Source: Flavobacterium hiemivividum (GTDB taxonomy: Bacteria > Bacteroidota > Bacteroidia > Flavobacteriales > Flavobacteriaceae). Taken from it: a DNA stretch of 64,000 nt. The notes under the pieces were generated by a model. That model was not told where the DNA came from, did no database searches, and saw only the letters and a program-made list of their open reading frames with translations. The position numbers and the translations under genes are program-made. This document shows positions 18,852 to 28,523 of this stretch, piece after piece. Every line of letters begins with the position of its first letter. The first letter of the stretch is position 1. Location: contig NZ_SMFO01000007.1 of assembly GCF_004349145.1 (NCBI RefSeq), positions 124,001-188,000 of the forward strand, in the 5' to 3' direction.

Positions 18852-19490
18852 ATGAAAAATAAAATAGCAGGGTATGTATTAGTTTTATTTACAATAGTGA
18901 GTTGTAATTCTAATGCACAAACTAAGAAGTTGGCGTTAGAACCTAAAAAAGGAAAAGCCATTGCAGTTTTTGCTTCTGGCTGCTTTTGGTGCACTGAACA
19001 CGTTTTTGAAGCTGTAGTAGGAGTTGACGAAGCAGTTTCTGGCTACGCTGGTGGATCTATAAAAAATCCTTCCTATGAACAAGTAGGAACTAACAGAACG
19101 GGTCATGCAGAATCAATAGCGGTTTATTACGATCCGAAAATTGTTTCTTTCAAGGAATTAGTAAATGTATTTTTTGCGTCTCAAGACCCTACAACTCCCA
19201 ATCAGCAGGGACCAGATAAAGGCTCTTCGTACCGTTCGATAGCTTTTTATCGAAATGCAGCAGAGAAGCAAATAATTGAGAATAAAATTAAAGAACTTAC
19301 TGCCAATAAAGTATTTGCAAATCCGATTGTGACAGAGGTAAAACCCTTAACTGATTTTTATGAGGCAGAAGAATATCACCAAAATTATGTGAAACTAAAC
19401 CCTAATCAACCTTATGTAAAAGGAGTTTCTGTACCTAGATACAACAAATTCAAAAAAATATATAAAGGAAAATTAAAACCTAAATCATAA
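18852..19490 (+). CDS. msrA: Peptide-methionine (S)-S-oxide reductase, lipoprotein form
   Basis: Reduces methionine-S-sulfoxide in oxidised proteins. The 212-residue protein begins with a lipoprotein signal (lipobox around TIVSC, C18), so it acts outside the cytoplasm on a membrane anchor. The catalytic motif is GCFWC (C44 nucleophile, C47), with GYAGGS, GHAES, QDPTTPNQQGPDKGSSYRS and EYHQNY all as in MsrA. It is followed after 5 bases by msrB. Placement after arsM may reflect oxidative damage caused by arsenic, but the 132-base gap suggests its own transcript. Confidence 0.96.
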   Translation: MKNKIAGYVLVLFTIVSCNSNAQTKKLALEPKKGKAIAVFASGCFWCTEHVFEAVVGVDEAVSGYAGGSIKNPSYEQVGTNRTGHAESIAVYYDPKIVSFKELVNVFFASQDPTTPNQQGPDKGSSYRSIAFYRNAAEKQIIENKIKELTANKVFANPIVTEVKPLTDFYEAEEYHQNYVKLNPNQPYVKGVSVPRYNKFKKIYKGKLKPKS

Positions 19491-19495
19491 AAATC

Positions 19496-20038
19496 ATGAA
19501 AATATACCAACAAATGCTAGCACTGCCATTTATTGCAATTAGTTTTATGGCGTGCATGCAAGTAAGTAAAAGTGATAAAGCAGTCACTGCAATGGAAACA
19601 ACTGCGCAACAACAACCCATATTATCACTGACAGATACTTCATTGAAAAAAGTGGTAAAAACGGATGCTGAATGGAAGAAAATCTTGACGGAGAATCAAT
19701 ATTATGTTCTTAGAAAAAAAGGTACGGAGCGCCCTTTTCAAAATGAATTTAATAACAATCATAAAAAGGGACATTATTTTTGTGCAGCTTGTAAATTGCC
19801 TTTGTTTGACTCCAAAACAAAATTTAATTCAGGTACTGGATGGCCAAGTTTTTATGATGTAATTAATCCAAATAGGGTAAAAGAAGTTGTTGATAAAAGT
19901 TTAGGGATGGTGCGTGGAGAAATTGTATGTGCACGCTGTGATGGACATATAGGGCACCTTTTTGACGATGGACCTAATCCCACGGGACTAAGATACTGTA
20001 TGAATTCCGCAGCGATGTTATTCAAAGAATCGAAATAA
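19496..20038 (+). CDS. msrB: Peptide-methionine (R)-S-oxide reductase, lipoprotein form
   Basis: Reduces methionine-R-sulfoxide, complementing MsrA. The 180-residue protein has a lipobox (FMAC, C20), a linker to ~60, then the MsrB domain with zinc cysteines FCAACK (C96, C99) and VCARCDGHIGH (C145, C148). NSGTGWPSF and the catalytic RYCMNS (C168) are also present. Both enzymes being lipoproteins gives a two-protein periplasmic repair pair. The strong terminator at 20062-20102 ends the unit. Confidence 0.96.
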   Translation: MKIYQQMLALPFIAISFMACMQVSKSDKAVTAMETTAQQQPILSLTDTSLKKVVKTDAEWKKILTENQYYVLRKKGTERPFQNEFNNNHKKGHYFCAACKLPLFDSKTKFNSGTGWPSFYDVINPNRVKEVVDKSLGMVRGEIVCARCDGHIGHLFDDGPNPTGLRYCMNSAAMLFKESK

Positions 20039-20061
20039 TGGTTGGTTAATTATTTGTTCAA

Positions 20062-20102
20062 AAAAAGGGCGTTGGTTTAATTTTAAACTAACGCCCTTTT
20101 TA
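20062..20102. terminator. Strong bidirectional terminator
   Basis: A stem of about 18 base pairs with one mismatch (GGGCGTTGGTTTAA pairing with TTAAACTAACGCCC), short loop, A run before and T run after. It separates msrB from the convergent HAD gene ending at 20120 and can serve both. Confidence 0.9.
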
Positions 20103-20119
20103 GTTTTTATCAAACTGGA

Positions 20120-20809
20120 TTATTCGGTATAAGCCGTAACTAATTGCTCTGCCATTGCTAGAATATCATTAGCCACAAAATCCGGCTTTTTGGATAAACT
20201 GTATAATGCTTGTCCTTCACGAGCTATAAAACCAGTTGCTAATCCAGCATGTGAAGCACCAGCTAGATCCCAAGCATGTGCCGCAATCATTAGCATCTCT
20301 TCAGGTTTTACAGCTAGTTTTTCTGCTGCCCAAAAATAAGTTTCTTTGGCTGGCTTGTATTTTCCTATAGTGTCAATACTTAAGGCTTGCTCAAAATATG
20401 TCGTTAAATTAGAGTTTTTTAACTGTTCATTTAAAGCACTTTCTGGAGAGTTAGTTAGGGTTATTATCCGGAAACCATTTTCTTTTAAAAGTTGCAAGCC
20501 TTTAATAACATCAGGATAGGTTTGTAGTGATTTAATAACCGATAAAGTTTCTTTAATTTTCTCTTCCGTTACTTTTTTATGCATTGACGTCGCTGTCATT
20601 TCCAGTGTTGCAGCTGCAATAGTAGTGAAATTATGATATTCATTAATGCTGTTTGAAACTGTGGAATAATGTAAGAGCATCCCAAACCAGATGCGGAATC
20701 CTTGCTCTTCGCTCAAAAGTATATTAACTGCTTTTTTCAGAGGAGTCATATCGAGTAAGGTCTCGTTTACATCAAAAACAAGTACGGGTTTTATTTTCTG
20801 TATTGTCAT
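20120..20809 (-). CDS. Haloacid dehalogenase type II-like hydrolase
   Basis: A HAD-superfamily hydrolase of 229 residues, closest in motif to L-2-haloacid dehalogenases. Motif I is FDVNETLLD (nucleophile D13), motif II is TLTNSPES, the conserved lysine lies in KYKPAKETY, and motif IV is AAHAWDLAGA. The alpha-helical cap (~20-100) is of dehalogenase length. The real substrate could be a phosphate ester or other acid; the dehalogenase label is family-based. It lies 14 bases downstream of the GH113-like gene, so the two are likely co-transcribed. Confidence 0.88.
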   Translation of the reverse strand: MTIQKIKPVLVFDVNETLLDMTPLKKAVNILLSEEQGFRIWFGMLLHYSTVSNSINEYHNFTTIAAATLEMTATSMHKKVTEEKIKETLSVIKSLQTYPDVIKGLQLLKENGFRIITLTNSPESALNEQLKNSNLTTYFEQALSIDTIGKYKPAKETYFWAAEKLAVKPEEMLMIAAHAWDLAGASHAGLATGFIAREGQALYSLSKKPDFVANDILAMAEQLVTAYTE

Positions 20810-20823
20810 TATTTAATTTTATA

Positions 20824-21852
20824 TTATTGGTACCATTTTTTTATGGTTTCCAGGGCAGGTTTGTCTTGCGGTGTGTAATCTACACTATTTTTATTCTCCT
20901 TATGATAATCATCGGCATACCATTTCCAGGCGAAACCTCCGGCAAACCAGGCTTTTTTTGTTAAGGTTTGAAATAGGGATTCATAGGCATTGGCTTGCGC
21001 TAAATTATTAATGTTTTTTTGATTTTCAGTCCAGGGTTCTTTGGCTGCTTGGTCTGAGTTTCGGTAACCAAACTCTGTAAACAGTATCTTCTTCTTTGTT
21101 TTGGCGTGAAGCTTCTCCATTTTTAGAATGTGTTGCAGCCATGCTTCATTAAGATCGGCTACTGCTGGTGTTGTAGCATCAGACAATGGGAAATAGGCGT
21201 CAATCCCGATGTAATCCAACTCATTCCAAAAAGGAAATTTATCAAAATCATCCCAGTTTGCGGCATAGGTAAGTTTTCCGCTATAGATTCTTTTGATTTT
21301 CTGGATTAGCTGTGACCAGTATTCTGGTCGTTTTGCTACAGCATTCCCTAATTCAGTACCAAAACAAAAAAGTTCTATTTTTTCTTTTTGCGCAAGTTGG
21401 GCAAAATCAAGAATATACTTCTCATAATCAGCTTCCCATTTTTCCCACTCGGCATGAGTTAAAAAATCCAAGTCACCGGTGTAGAAATTATGATTTACCC
21501 AAAGATGAGGTTTTAGCATTACAGCCATTTTATAATCATGGGCTAGTTGATTACTGGCGATAATTCCTTCTGTTCTTTCGCCCCACCATTGTCTTTTATT
21601 ATTATAGTGAACAGAGGCATTTTCGACATCCACAAAAGCATAGGGAATTAAAGAAACCGAGTTGATATGATGCGCTTTTAATTCGTCGAACGTCGTGCTT
21701 TTTAATTCCTTGATAGGCGCGACCAAGTTCATGCCTTTGTATTCTAATTTAGCTACAGCAGCGGTTTTGAAGGTAGTGTTGAAATGATAAAAAGCATATC
21801 CACTACCGATTATGAGTAAAAATGCGGCGAGTATAAGAAACGTCTTTTTCAT
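20824..21852 (-). CDS. GH113-like glycoside hydrolase (TIM barrel)
   Basis: A 342-residue protein with an N-terminal membrane anchor or signal (MKKTFLILAAFLLIIGSGYAF), then a TIM barrel starting KGMNLVAPI. Candidate catalytic glutamates sit in FGTELGNAV (mid-barrel, acid/base) and LFTEFGYRN (late strand, nucleophile). NWDDFDKFPFWNELDYIGIDAYFPL matches the GH113/'GTA-like' barrel family. GH113 enzymes include beta-mannanases, but this subgroup is poorly characterised, so the substrate is open. It probably acts in the periplasm. Confidence 0.82.
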   Translation of the reverse strand: MKKTFLILAAFLLIIGSGYAFYHFNTTFKTAAVAKLEYKGMNLVAPIKELKSTTFDELKAHHINSVSLIPYAFVDVENASVHYNNKRQWWGERTEGIIASNQLAHDYKMAVMLKPHLWVNHNFYTGDLDFLTHAEWEKWEADYEKYILDFAQLAQKEKIELFCFGTELGNAVAKRPEYWSQLIQKIKRIYSGKLTYAANWDDFDKFPFWNELDYIGIDAYFPLSDATTPAVADLNEAWLQHILKMEKLHAKTKKKILFTEFGYRNSDQAAKEPWTENQKNINNLAQANAYESLFQTLTKKAWFAGGFAWKWYADDYHKENKNSVDYTPQDKPALETIKKWYQ

Positions 21853-21974
21853 AACAGTAAAGTTACTTATTAAAAAAGAGAATACTAAATTGTATGAAAA
21901 ATTTAATATTTTTTCTGCTTTTAAAGCAATATTATGAGCTTATCACATTCGTAGGTTAGCGAACTAAAATAGTG

Positions 21975-23039
21975 CTATGGAAAGATTTCACTCTGCGTAA
22001 CTTGATGCAAGGATTCTAATTTTTTTCGCCAGATTTTTGTAATTTGTTTTAATATACTTTGTTTTATAAAACTACCTAGGAAGGTGTATTCAAGATACAA
22101 GCTCAGACTTACTTCGGTGGTGTTTAAATCTTGCGTATGTAAATTTACGAGGTAATAGAAATTTTTAAGAAAAATAATGCTCTCTGTTGTTTCACCATAA
22201 ATCAAGCTGTCTTTTGATGGCCTGCTGATGGTTTTAAACTTTAAAGTTCCTAATTTTAAAACACAATTGTGTTCTGTGCCCACTCGGTTGACTTCATTTT
22301 CATCAAATTCAACTTTCATAACTTCTTTATCCCAGATATGGCGGTATTTTAATTCACTTAAGTATCGGTAAATCTTTTCTATGTTTGCATTAAATGTTTT
22401 ATTTATTACTGCGTTAGGAACAGTGAAATCCTCATTTTTATCTACTTCTCGCTCTGCCGTTGCTTGTACTTCGAGTTTTATATTGTCTAAAACCTTGTAG
22501 TAATAATTTAAATTACGGGAATCATACATCTCGGTATTTTTTGTCCAACTTTCGATCATATTGTCTTGATAAAGCGCAGACAGACTCTCCGTAAATAAAA
22601 CATATTCTTGAACGGGTACTTGATTTTTCAGCAATCTATGGATTTGAATGACTTCCATTCCATAAGGTTTAATTATGTTTTTGACTTTAATCATCGTTAG
22701 TTCTCCGTAATGCACTAAAAACTTAAGGTTTAAATCGATGGTAGTCTTACAAGAACCACAACTACAAATTCGTTTGAAATCATACTCTTTAGTATGTTTA
22801 TGAAATTCTTCAAGCATCGTTTTTGTATGCTGCATCAACTCTTTATAAGTTGGAATCTTTGTGGTGAACATGAATAAGGCATCGCCTTCAATTTCTACTA
22901 GTTGAAGTTCGAGCATATTGTTGTCTAGTAAAAGCTCTAGCAATTCGGCTATTATATGAATGCTGTGCTCTATTTCTGTATCATTTACAAATTTTGAAAA
23001 GCCACTTATATCTGGCATAAAATACAGTGCTTCAGCCAT
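21975..23039 (-). CDS. DUF2652 protein with C-terminal SRPBCC-like domain
   Basis: A 354-residue cytoplasmic protein. The N-terminus (MPDISGFSKFVNDTEIEHS, then VEIEGDALFMF near residue 45) resembles class III nucleotide cyclases, in which both aspartates bind metal; this is the DUF2652 region (~1-190). A CSCGSC cluster lies near 91-96. The C-terminal ~140 residues (INKTFNANIEKIYRYLSELKYRHIWDKEV ...) look like a START/SRPBCC ligand-binding fold. Whether it makes a cyclic nucleotide is unknown. It stands alone, with 303 bases upstream. Confidence 0.8.
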   Translation of the reverse strand: MAEALYFMPDISGFSKFVNDTEIEHSIHIIAELLELLLDNNMLELQLVEIEGDALFMFTTKIPTYKELMQHTKTMLEEFHKHTKEYDFKRICSCGSCKTTIDLNLKFLVHYGELTMIKVKNIIKPYGMEVIQIHRLLKNQVPVQEYVLFTESLSALYQDNMIESWTKNTEMYDSRNLNYYYKVLDNIKLEVQATAEREVDKNEDFTVPNAVINKTFNANIEKIYRYLSELKYRHIWDKEVMKVEFDENEVNRVGTEHNCVLKLGTLKFKTISRPSKDSLIYGETTESIIFLKNFYYLVNLHTQDLNTTEVSLSLYLEYTFLGSFIKQSILKQITKIWRKKLESLHQVTQSEIFP

Positions 23040-23342
23040 TATAATTTCTGTTTTATGTTAAGTAGTTGTAATTTAACACTTTATTTAATCGTTTTTGCTT
23101 TATTAGATAAATAGTTGAAGGGAAAAGGTAACATTTATTGCTTTTTATTTTAAAGTGTATTTTCGAATCCTTCGATTATTTAATAAGCAGACAGCTAAGC
23201 GTCTGGAGCTAGATCTTCGGTAGCTTTTTAAGTAGAAGTTGTGTAAAAAGCCCATAAGTACAGCTCATTGCTAAATTTCATAACTCAAATGCCGAATGCT
23301 TTTTTTTCTTCTTTTTTTATTCGCATGAATTAATTCTAGTCT
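23040..23342. other. Intergenic region, no gene seen
   Basis: About 300 AT-rich bases lie between the end of the long minus-strand operon and the DUF2652 gene. A short inverted repeat (CAGAC / GTCTG near 23192-23209) is present without a T run. No open frame of interest and no clear terminator were found. Confidence 0.4.
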
Positions 23343-24683
23343 TTATTCTATGCTAATAAATTGACTTTTTTTACACCCTCGTTTTTCATAAATTATAAAA
23401 GCGAAAACTATTATATATTCTAAAGCGATGAGCCAGAAGTTCTCTTTGAATTCAGGATTCATATAAGCGCTGTAACTCAAAATCACTGTGAAACTCCATA
23501 CAATTGGGAATTTGTAATTTGTGAAAACACCAATAAGAATCAGGTTAATTATATACCAAGGATGAACAGTAGTTGAACTTAAAAAATAGAAGGTTAGAAC
23601 AACAAGAAAACTTTGGAACAAATCAATTGTCGTTTTATTTTTTGGAATAAAGGTTTGATATAATATGAAAAGCACAATGAATACAGGAATAATTTTTCCG
23701 GTGATATGAATGATATTGTATCCAGTAATCCAGAAACCTATTTCACGAATGATGTAATAAATACTAGCATTAAACTCAAAATTTGTAAACCACAAACCGA
23801 TAGTTTCGCTATAATTCTGAATTAATTCATTCGAAAGAAAGGGGAGGAAGAGTAACACATTTACGCCAATAACAATGATGTAAAATAAAACGGCTTTTCT
23901 CCAGCCTAAATTTTTAAAAAATAGCGGTAGTAGTAATAACGGTAATAATTTGACAGAGATGGATAATGCTAAAACTACAGCAGCTAATTTCCATTTATTT
24001 TGTTCCAATAGATACATTGCCCAAACAAAAAAGAAAAGCATAATTCCTTCAAAATGTAAATTTCCAGTAAGCTCAACAAGTACTAAGGGATTGAGTATAT
24101 ACCAGAAAATACGGTGCTTCTCCATACCTAAACGAACAAGTAATTTACTACCAAAATATAATGTACCAAAATCTGCCGCGATAATCAATAGTCGCATTCC
24201 TATTACAGTCCCTAGTATAGATTGATTACTAAAAAATGCTGCAACAGCAAATAAAAATTGGTTAACAGGAGGATAATTAGAATAATGCCTCGCGCTTAGA
24301 CTTCCCATTCCATTGTATAAATCAGTAGCATTTGGAATAACAAAGTTGCTTTGCTTGATTAAGTCCTTTGGTAACTGTAAATAAGGATTTATATTCTCAA
24401 GAATTAGGTTTCCATCCCATATAAACCGAAAATAATCTTGGGATAAATTGGGTAAAGCCACCAGAAAAACCAATCGCAATAGTAGTGCTGTTCCAATTAA
24501 AAAAGGAAGATTATCCTTTTGTCGTTTTATAATTTGGTAAAAAGAGACAAACAAAAAACTATAAGATGTCACTAAAAATAGAAATTCGGTGCGATTTAAA
24601 ACATAAGCGATATAGGCATAAATAAAGAGGCTTAGTATAAGAAAGCCATAGGACTTCAGGTTATTTGAAGTGTTCCAACTCAT
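23343..24683 (-). CDS. Membrane mannosyltransferase-like protein (GT87/MptB-like)
   Basis: A 446-residue integral membrane protein with about 12 hydrophobic segments. The first large loop holds [21 protein letters not shown], where the acidic DxxRFxWDG pattern is the usual catalytic loop of GT-C glycosyltransferases using polyprenyl-phosphate sugars. [10 protein letters not shown] follows and is common in this group. It would transfer a sugar on the periplasmic face. Its start overlaps the stop of the adjacent GT2 gene by 4 bases, making it the last gene of the 11-gene run that contains the arsenosugar transferases. Confidence 0.82.
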   Translation of the reverse strand: MSWNTSNNLKSYGFLILSLFIYAYIAYVLNRTEFLFLVTSYSFLFVSFYQIIKRQKDNLPFLIGTALLLRLVFLVALPNLSQDYFRFIWDGNLILENINPYLQLPKDLIKQSNFVIPNATDLYNGMGSLSARHYSNYPPVNQFLFAVAAFFSNQSILGTVIGMRLLIIAADFGTLYFGSKLLVRLGMEKHRIFWYILNPLVLVELTGNLHFEGIMLFFFVWAMYLLEQNKWKLAAVVLALSISVKLLPLLLLPLFFKNLGWRKAVLFYIIVIGVNVLLFLPFLSNELIQNYSETIGLWFTNFEFNASIYYIIREIGFWITGYNIIHITGKIIPVFIVLFILYQTFIPKNKTTIDLFQSFLVVLTFYFLSSTTVHPWYIINLILIGVFTNYKFPIVWSFTVILSYSAYMNPEFKENFWLIALEYIIVFAFIIYEKRGCKKSQFISIE

Positions 24684-26161
24684 CTATTAGTTTGTATTGA
24701 TTTGACAAATACATAGCTAAAACCGACAAAAAGCATTAAATGCAAGGCGATCAAGCTGTAGTCATTCAATAGAAAAGCACTATACATCGCAAAAATGAAG
24801 TAGAAGATTAATATTCCTTCAACAATGGTATTTTTTGAAATGGTATTCGAAAGATAAGTGTTCTGTTTCCATTTTTCCTTAAGTCCTTCAATATTTAATT
24901 TTGGAGTGCGCACAAATTCACTTTTCTTACCCCATAAACCTTCTAATACCGCTATGGTGTTGTGAAATGAAAAACCCATTGCAATGGTGTAAAAGGTGAT
25001 AAATAAAGCCATGTATTTTAGAAAGTTCTTGAAACCTCCGCCATGAATACTTTTGTAAGTCGCCCAGTAACTTATAAAAAAGAGAATAGAAGTAATTACA
25101 AAAAAGATTAGTAAATCAAAAACTTTTTCAAATACGGCAAACTCATTCTTGATATAGAGCATTGGCACACTTAAAACGGCCATTGTAAAAATCGCCAAGA
25201 ACATGGTGCTATTCAATAAATGCAACATTCCATGCGCTTTTGTCTTGAATCCAATAGATTCTGACTGTAACACTCGAGCGGCATTTTTGCTAAAATTTTC
25301 TGCACCGCCTTTATTCCATCTAAACTGTTGAGAACGCGTGGCACTAATTATTGCAGGCAATTCAGCAGGGGTAACCACACCTTCAAGATATTTAAATTCC
25401 CAGTTTTTTAACTGAGCGCGATAACTCAAATCTAAATCTTCGGTGAGTGTATCACTTTCCCAATTTCCTGCTTCTAGGATGCACTGCTTTCTCCATACTC
25501 CGGCAGTCCCATTAAAATTAATGAAATGCAATTTAGAATTCCGACCTACTTGTTCTAAAGTGAAGTGGGCGTCTAAAGCAAAAGCCTGAATTTTTGTTAA
25601 TATCGAATAATTGCGGTTCAAATGTCCCCATCGAGTTTGAACTACTCCAATTTTTGGATTTTTAAAATAAGGAATCGTTTTATAGAGCCAGTCTTTTTGT
25701 GGAACAAAATCAGCATCAAAGATCGCGATGAATTCCCCTTTGGCGCTAAGCAAACCTTCCTTCAAAGCGCCTGCTTTAAAGCCCGTTCTATTGCTACGTC
25801 TAATATGTTTTATGTCTAGTCCTGATTGTGCAATTTTATGAATCAATGCTTCCGTTTCTGCGACACTTTCATCAGTACTATCGTCAAGAACTTGGATTTC
25901 CAATCGATCTTTTGGATATTCCATTTCTGCGATTGTAGTCAATAAACGCTCCACCACATACTTCTCATTATAAATGGGAAGTTGTATGGTGACAAATGGA
26001 ATTTCACTTGGTTTAGAAAGGTCAAATTGTACAGATTTATCCGTATTTTTTTTACTTTTCAAATAATTCAGTAGTAAGTTAAAATTAGCTAAACTATAGA
26101 AAAACAGCAGTAAAATAGAGACGCCGTATAGAATTACAATGATATATGAAAGTTGTAGCAT
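24680..26161 (-). CDS. Processive-type membrane glycosyltransferase, GT2
   Basis: A 493-residue cellulose-synthase-like GT2 enzyme. One N-terminal membrane helix is followed by a catalytic domain with [16 protein letters not shown] (DD), IFDADFVP (DxD), [11 protein letters not shown] (TED) and [10 protein letters not shown] (QxxRW), then four or five C-terminal helices. These motifs bind a nucleotide sugar and are typical of polymerising or lipid-linked sugar transferases. It starts 4 bases after the GT2 gene at 26166 and overlaps the next gene by 4 bases. The acceptor could be a lipid; this is not shown. Confidence 0.92.
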   Translation of the reverse strand: MLQLSYIIVILYGVSILLLFFYSLANFNLLLNYLKSKKNTDKSVQFDLSKPSEIPFVTIQLPIYNEKYVVERLLTTIAEMEYPKDRLEIQVLDDSTDESVAETEALIHKIAQSGLDIKHIRRSNRTGFKAGALKEGLLSAKGEFIAIFDADFVPQKDWLYKTIPYFKNPKIGVVQTRWGHLNRNYSILTKIQAFALDAHFTLEQVGRNSKLHFINFNGTAGVWRKQCILEAGNWESDTLTEDLDLSYRAQLKNWEFKYLEGVVTPAELPAIISATRSQQFRWNKGGAENFSKNAARVLQSESIGFKTKAHGMLHLLNSTMFLAIFTMAVLSVPMLYIKNEFAVFEKVFDLLIFFVITSILFFISYWATYKSIHGGGFKNFLKYMALFITFYTIAMGFSFHNTIAVLEGLWGKKSEFVRTPKLNIEGLKEKWKQNTYLSNTISKNTIVEGILIFYFIFAMYSAFLLNDYSLIALHLMLFVGFSYVFVKSIQTNR

Positions 26162-26165
26162 GCTA

Positions 26166-26855
26166 TTATTTAAAGGTGTATTTGAAAATCCATCCTATTA
26201 TTTTTACTCCAGCCATTACGCTTCCTTTGACAGTTCCGGAGACTTTTGAAACTCCAATTCTATTTTTATAGCGAACAGGAATTTCTAGGTAAGACATTTT
26301 TTGTTTTAAAACCTTAAGCTGCATTTCTACAGTCCATCCATAGGTTTTATCTTCCATCTTTAAGGTCAATAACTTTTCATATTTAATGGCTCTAAAAGGG
26401 CCTAAATCTGTAAATGTTGCCTTGAAGAAAATTTTCATTAAAGTCGTCGCCAGCCAGTTTCCGAAGATTTGCTGCGGCGTCATCGAATGTTTTTCTCTTA
26501 ACGATGCCACACGGGAGCCAACAACAAAATCTATATTATTCTCCAGTATCGGAGCAATTATTTTAGTCAATTCTTCAGGATAATCAGAATAATCGCCATC
26601 TAAAAATACAACAATATCAGGTTTTATTTCTAGAGTCGAAATGTATTCCATTCCTTTTAGGCACGCATAGCCATACCCTTTTCTGCTTTCTGAAAGTACT
26701 GTTGCGCCAGCTTCTGTCGCTACTTTAATGGTATTATCTGTCGAATTGTTACTGATGACAATGACCTCATTAACAGAATTTGGAATTTCTTTAATAACAT
26801 TGGCAATAGCTTTTTCTTCGTTATAAGCAGGAATAATTACTTTAATGTTTTTCAT
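26166..26855 (-). CDS. Glycosyltransferase family 2 (polyprenyl-phosphate sugar synthase-like)
   Basis: A 229-residue GT-A enzyme. Seen: IIPAYNEEKAI, ISNNSTDNT, GKGYGYACLKG-like loop (RKGYGYACLKG), FLDGDYSDYPE (the metal-binding DGD/D), VGSRVASLREKHSMT and FTDLGPFRAIKYE. This subgroup commonly makes polyprenyl-phosphate glucose or mannose, the donor used by GT-C enzymes such as the one encoded two genes downstream (23343-24683). A donor/transferase pairing is therefore plausible. Confidence 0.9.
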   Translation of the reverse strand: MKNIKVIIPAYNEEKAIANVIKEIPNSVNEVIVISNNSTDNTIKVATEAGATVLSESRKGYGYACLKGMEYISTLEIKPDIVVFLDGDYSDYPEELTKIIAPILENNIDFVVGSRVASLREKHSMTPQQIFGNWLATTLMKIFFKATFTDLGPFRAIKYEKLLTLKMEDKTYGWTVEMQLKVLKQKMSYLEIPVRYKNRIGVSKVSGTVKGSVMAGVKIIGWIFKYTFK

Positions 26856-26929
26856 AGTGTTTTTTGAGTCTTTTAAAAAAAAGACTGATTGCTTGGGCGA
26901 AAATAGGGATAATTGTAAAAAGGTCTAGC

Positions 26930-28522
26930 CTATTTTTGGTTAATTAAATCCATTAAATCAACATCATTCCCTAATAAGATATCATTTGAATTGATTCGGC
27001 CTGCTGGAGTGTCATTTTCTAATTTCAATACACCTCTAGGACATACTGCGGCACATATACCACAACCCACACAGGAAGAGCGAACAATGTTTTCTCCTTT
27101 TTCGGCATAGCTTCTTACATCAATCCCCATTTCGCAATAGGTAGAACAGTTACCGCATGAGATACACTGACCGCCATTAGTTGTAATTCTGAATTTTGAA
27201 AACAAGCGTTGTTGCAATCCTAAGATTGCCGCCATAGGACAACCAAAACGACACCATACTCGATTTCCCATGATAGGATAAAACCCCACACCCACAACAC
27301 CACTAAAAGCGGCACCAATGGCAAAGCCATACCATTCTCTTAGCGAATTACTATCGATAAAAAGAATGTTTTGATTCCCAGAAAAATAATTAATTAATAA
27401 TGAAATGATGATAATGGCTACTAATGAAAGCATTGTGTAAACAGCGTCAGTATCTAAATCTTTTCGTTTAAAGATGTACAAGGCCGCTGTAAAAACTACT
27501 AGAAAAGCTATAATTCCCCAGATAAATTGGTCTCTTGTAATAAAGCTCATTTCGGGATTATTAGATAAGAAAGTAAAGATAACTGCAATGGTCATTACAA
27601 ATGAAAATACTAATACGGAGTGAATCATCCATCGTTCAATTTTCCAAGCGATATCAGTTTTACTAGATAGGTGTCTAAAGCTATCTCCAGCTGTTTCAGC
27701 CAAACCTCCACAACCACAAACCCAAGAGCAATACCAGCGTTTACCATAAAAATAGGTTAGAATAGGGGAGATAATAAAAATCATCGCAACCCCAAAAATG
27801 AGCATGAACATTCCTAAATTGCCTCCTTCAAGCATCGCTTTTAAATGCCAGTCATTGAAGAAATAATAATTTAGTGGCCACATGTTTTTTAAATCCTTTG
27901 CGAAATAAGCTTTCTCCGGATTTAATTTTTCGAGTATCTCCGGAATTAAAAAAGCAAAACCCAACTGGAAAAACATCACTGAAATGGTGCGTACTAATTG
28001 GTATTTATTGTGTCTGTATTTTAAGATGAACTTATAGCCAAGGCCCAGAATTGCAATGGTATAAAGTGTTCCATATACAAACCATTGGCTAGCCGCTTTT
28101 CCATTTAAAATATAACTTAAAGGATCAAAAAAGCCAACTATTCCAGTGCTATTACCGCCAGTTTCATTAAGACCTAAGTATTGCGGAAACCAGTACAAAA
28201 CAATGTAAAAAGCAGTTAGAATAATACCTACCATCCAAGCCCAACTTCCTTTGTTAGTAAAGTCTCTATGCCATACACCGTTATTTTTTATTCCCTTTGG
28301 CTGGTTGAGGTACGTTCTGTTTGCATAGACTACAATTCCGGCAAAAATGGCTACAATCGATCCTGTGAGCCAAATTCCTTTGTTTGGGAAAGAAACATTA
28401 AACAGGGCTAGTATCATTATAAAAAGACCAAGCAATCCAAGTGCAATTCCTAATTTCTGGATGCCATCCATCTGCATGTTTTCATGAGACGCGATAGATA
28501 TATTTTTGATTGATTTACTCAT
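26930..28522 (-). CDS. Polyferredoxin-like membrane 4Fe-4S protein
   Basis: A 530-residue membrane protein with roughly ten hydrophobic segments and cytoplasmic-type iron-sulfur sites. The cysteine motifs WYCSWVCGCGG (~265) and VWCRFGCPM (~425) are those of NosR/NapH/CcoG-like proteins. Two 4Fe-4S clusters follow near the C-terminus (CISCGNCSTYC and SCVGCGICAAVCPRG). It should pass electrons across or along the membrane. It begins one base after the FAD oxidoreductase stop, which points to a partner relationship. What it reduces is unknown; its presence inside the arsenosugar run is notable. Confidence 0.88.
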   Translation of the reverse strand: MSKSIKNISIASHENMQMDGIQKLGIALGLLGLFIMILALFNVSFPNKGIWLTGSIVAIFAGIVVYANRTYLNQPKGIKNNGVWHRDFTNKGSWAWMVGIILTAFYIVLYWFPQYLGLNETGGNSTGIVGFFDPLSYILNGKAASQWFVYGTLYTIAILGLGYKFILKYRHNKYQLVRTISVMFFQLGFAFLIPEILEKLNPEKAYFAKDLKNMWPLNYYFFNDWHLKAMLEGGNLGMFMLIFGVAMIFIISPILTYFYGKRWYCSWVCGCGGLAETAGDSFRHLSSKTDIAWKIERWMIHSVLVFSFVMTIAVIFTFLSNNPEMSFITRDQFIWGIIAFLVVFTAALYIFKRKDLDTDAVYTMLSLVAIIIISLLINYFSGNQNILFIDSNSLREWYGFAIGAAFSGVVGVGFYPIMGNRVWCRFGCPMAAILGLQQRLFSKFRITTNGGQCISCGNCSTYCEMGIDVRSYAEKGENIVRSSCVGCGICAAVCPRGVLKLENDTPAGRINSNDILLGNDVDLMDLINQK

Positions 28523-28523
28523 C

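Noticed and set aside
26867..26886. AGTCTTTT/AAAAGACT inverted repeat as a terminator between the polyferredoxin and GT2 genes
   Set aside because: No T run follows the stem on either strand, so read-through within the long operon is more likely.
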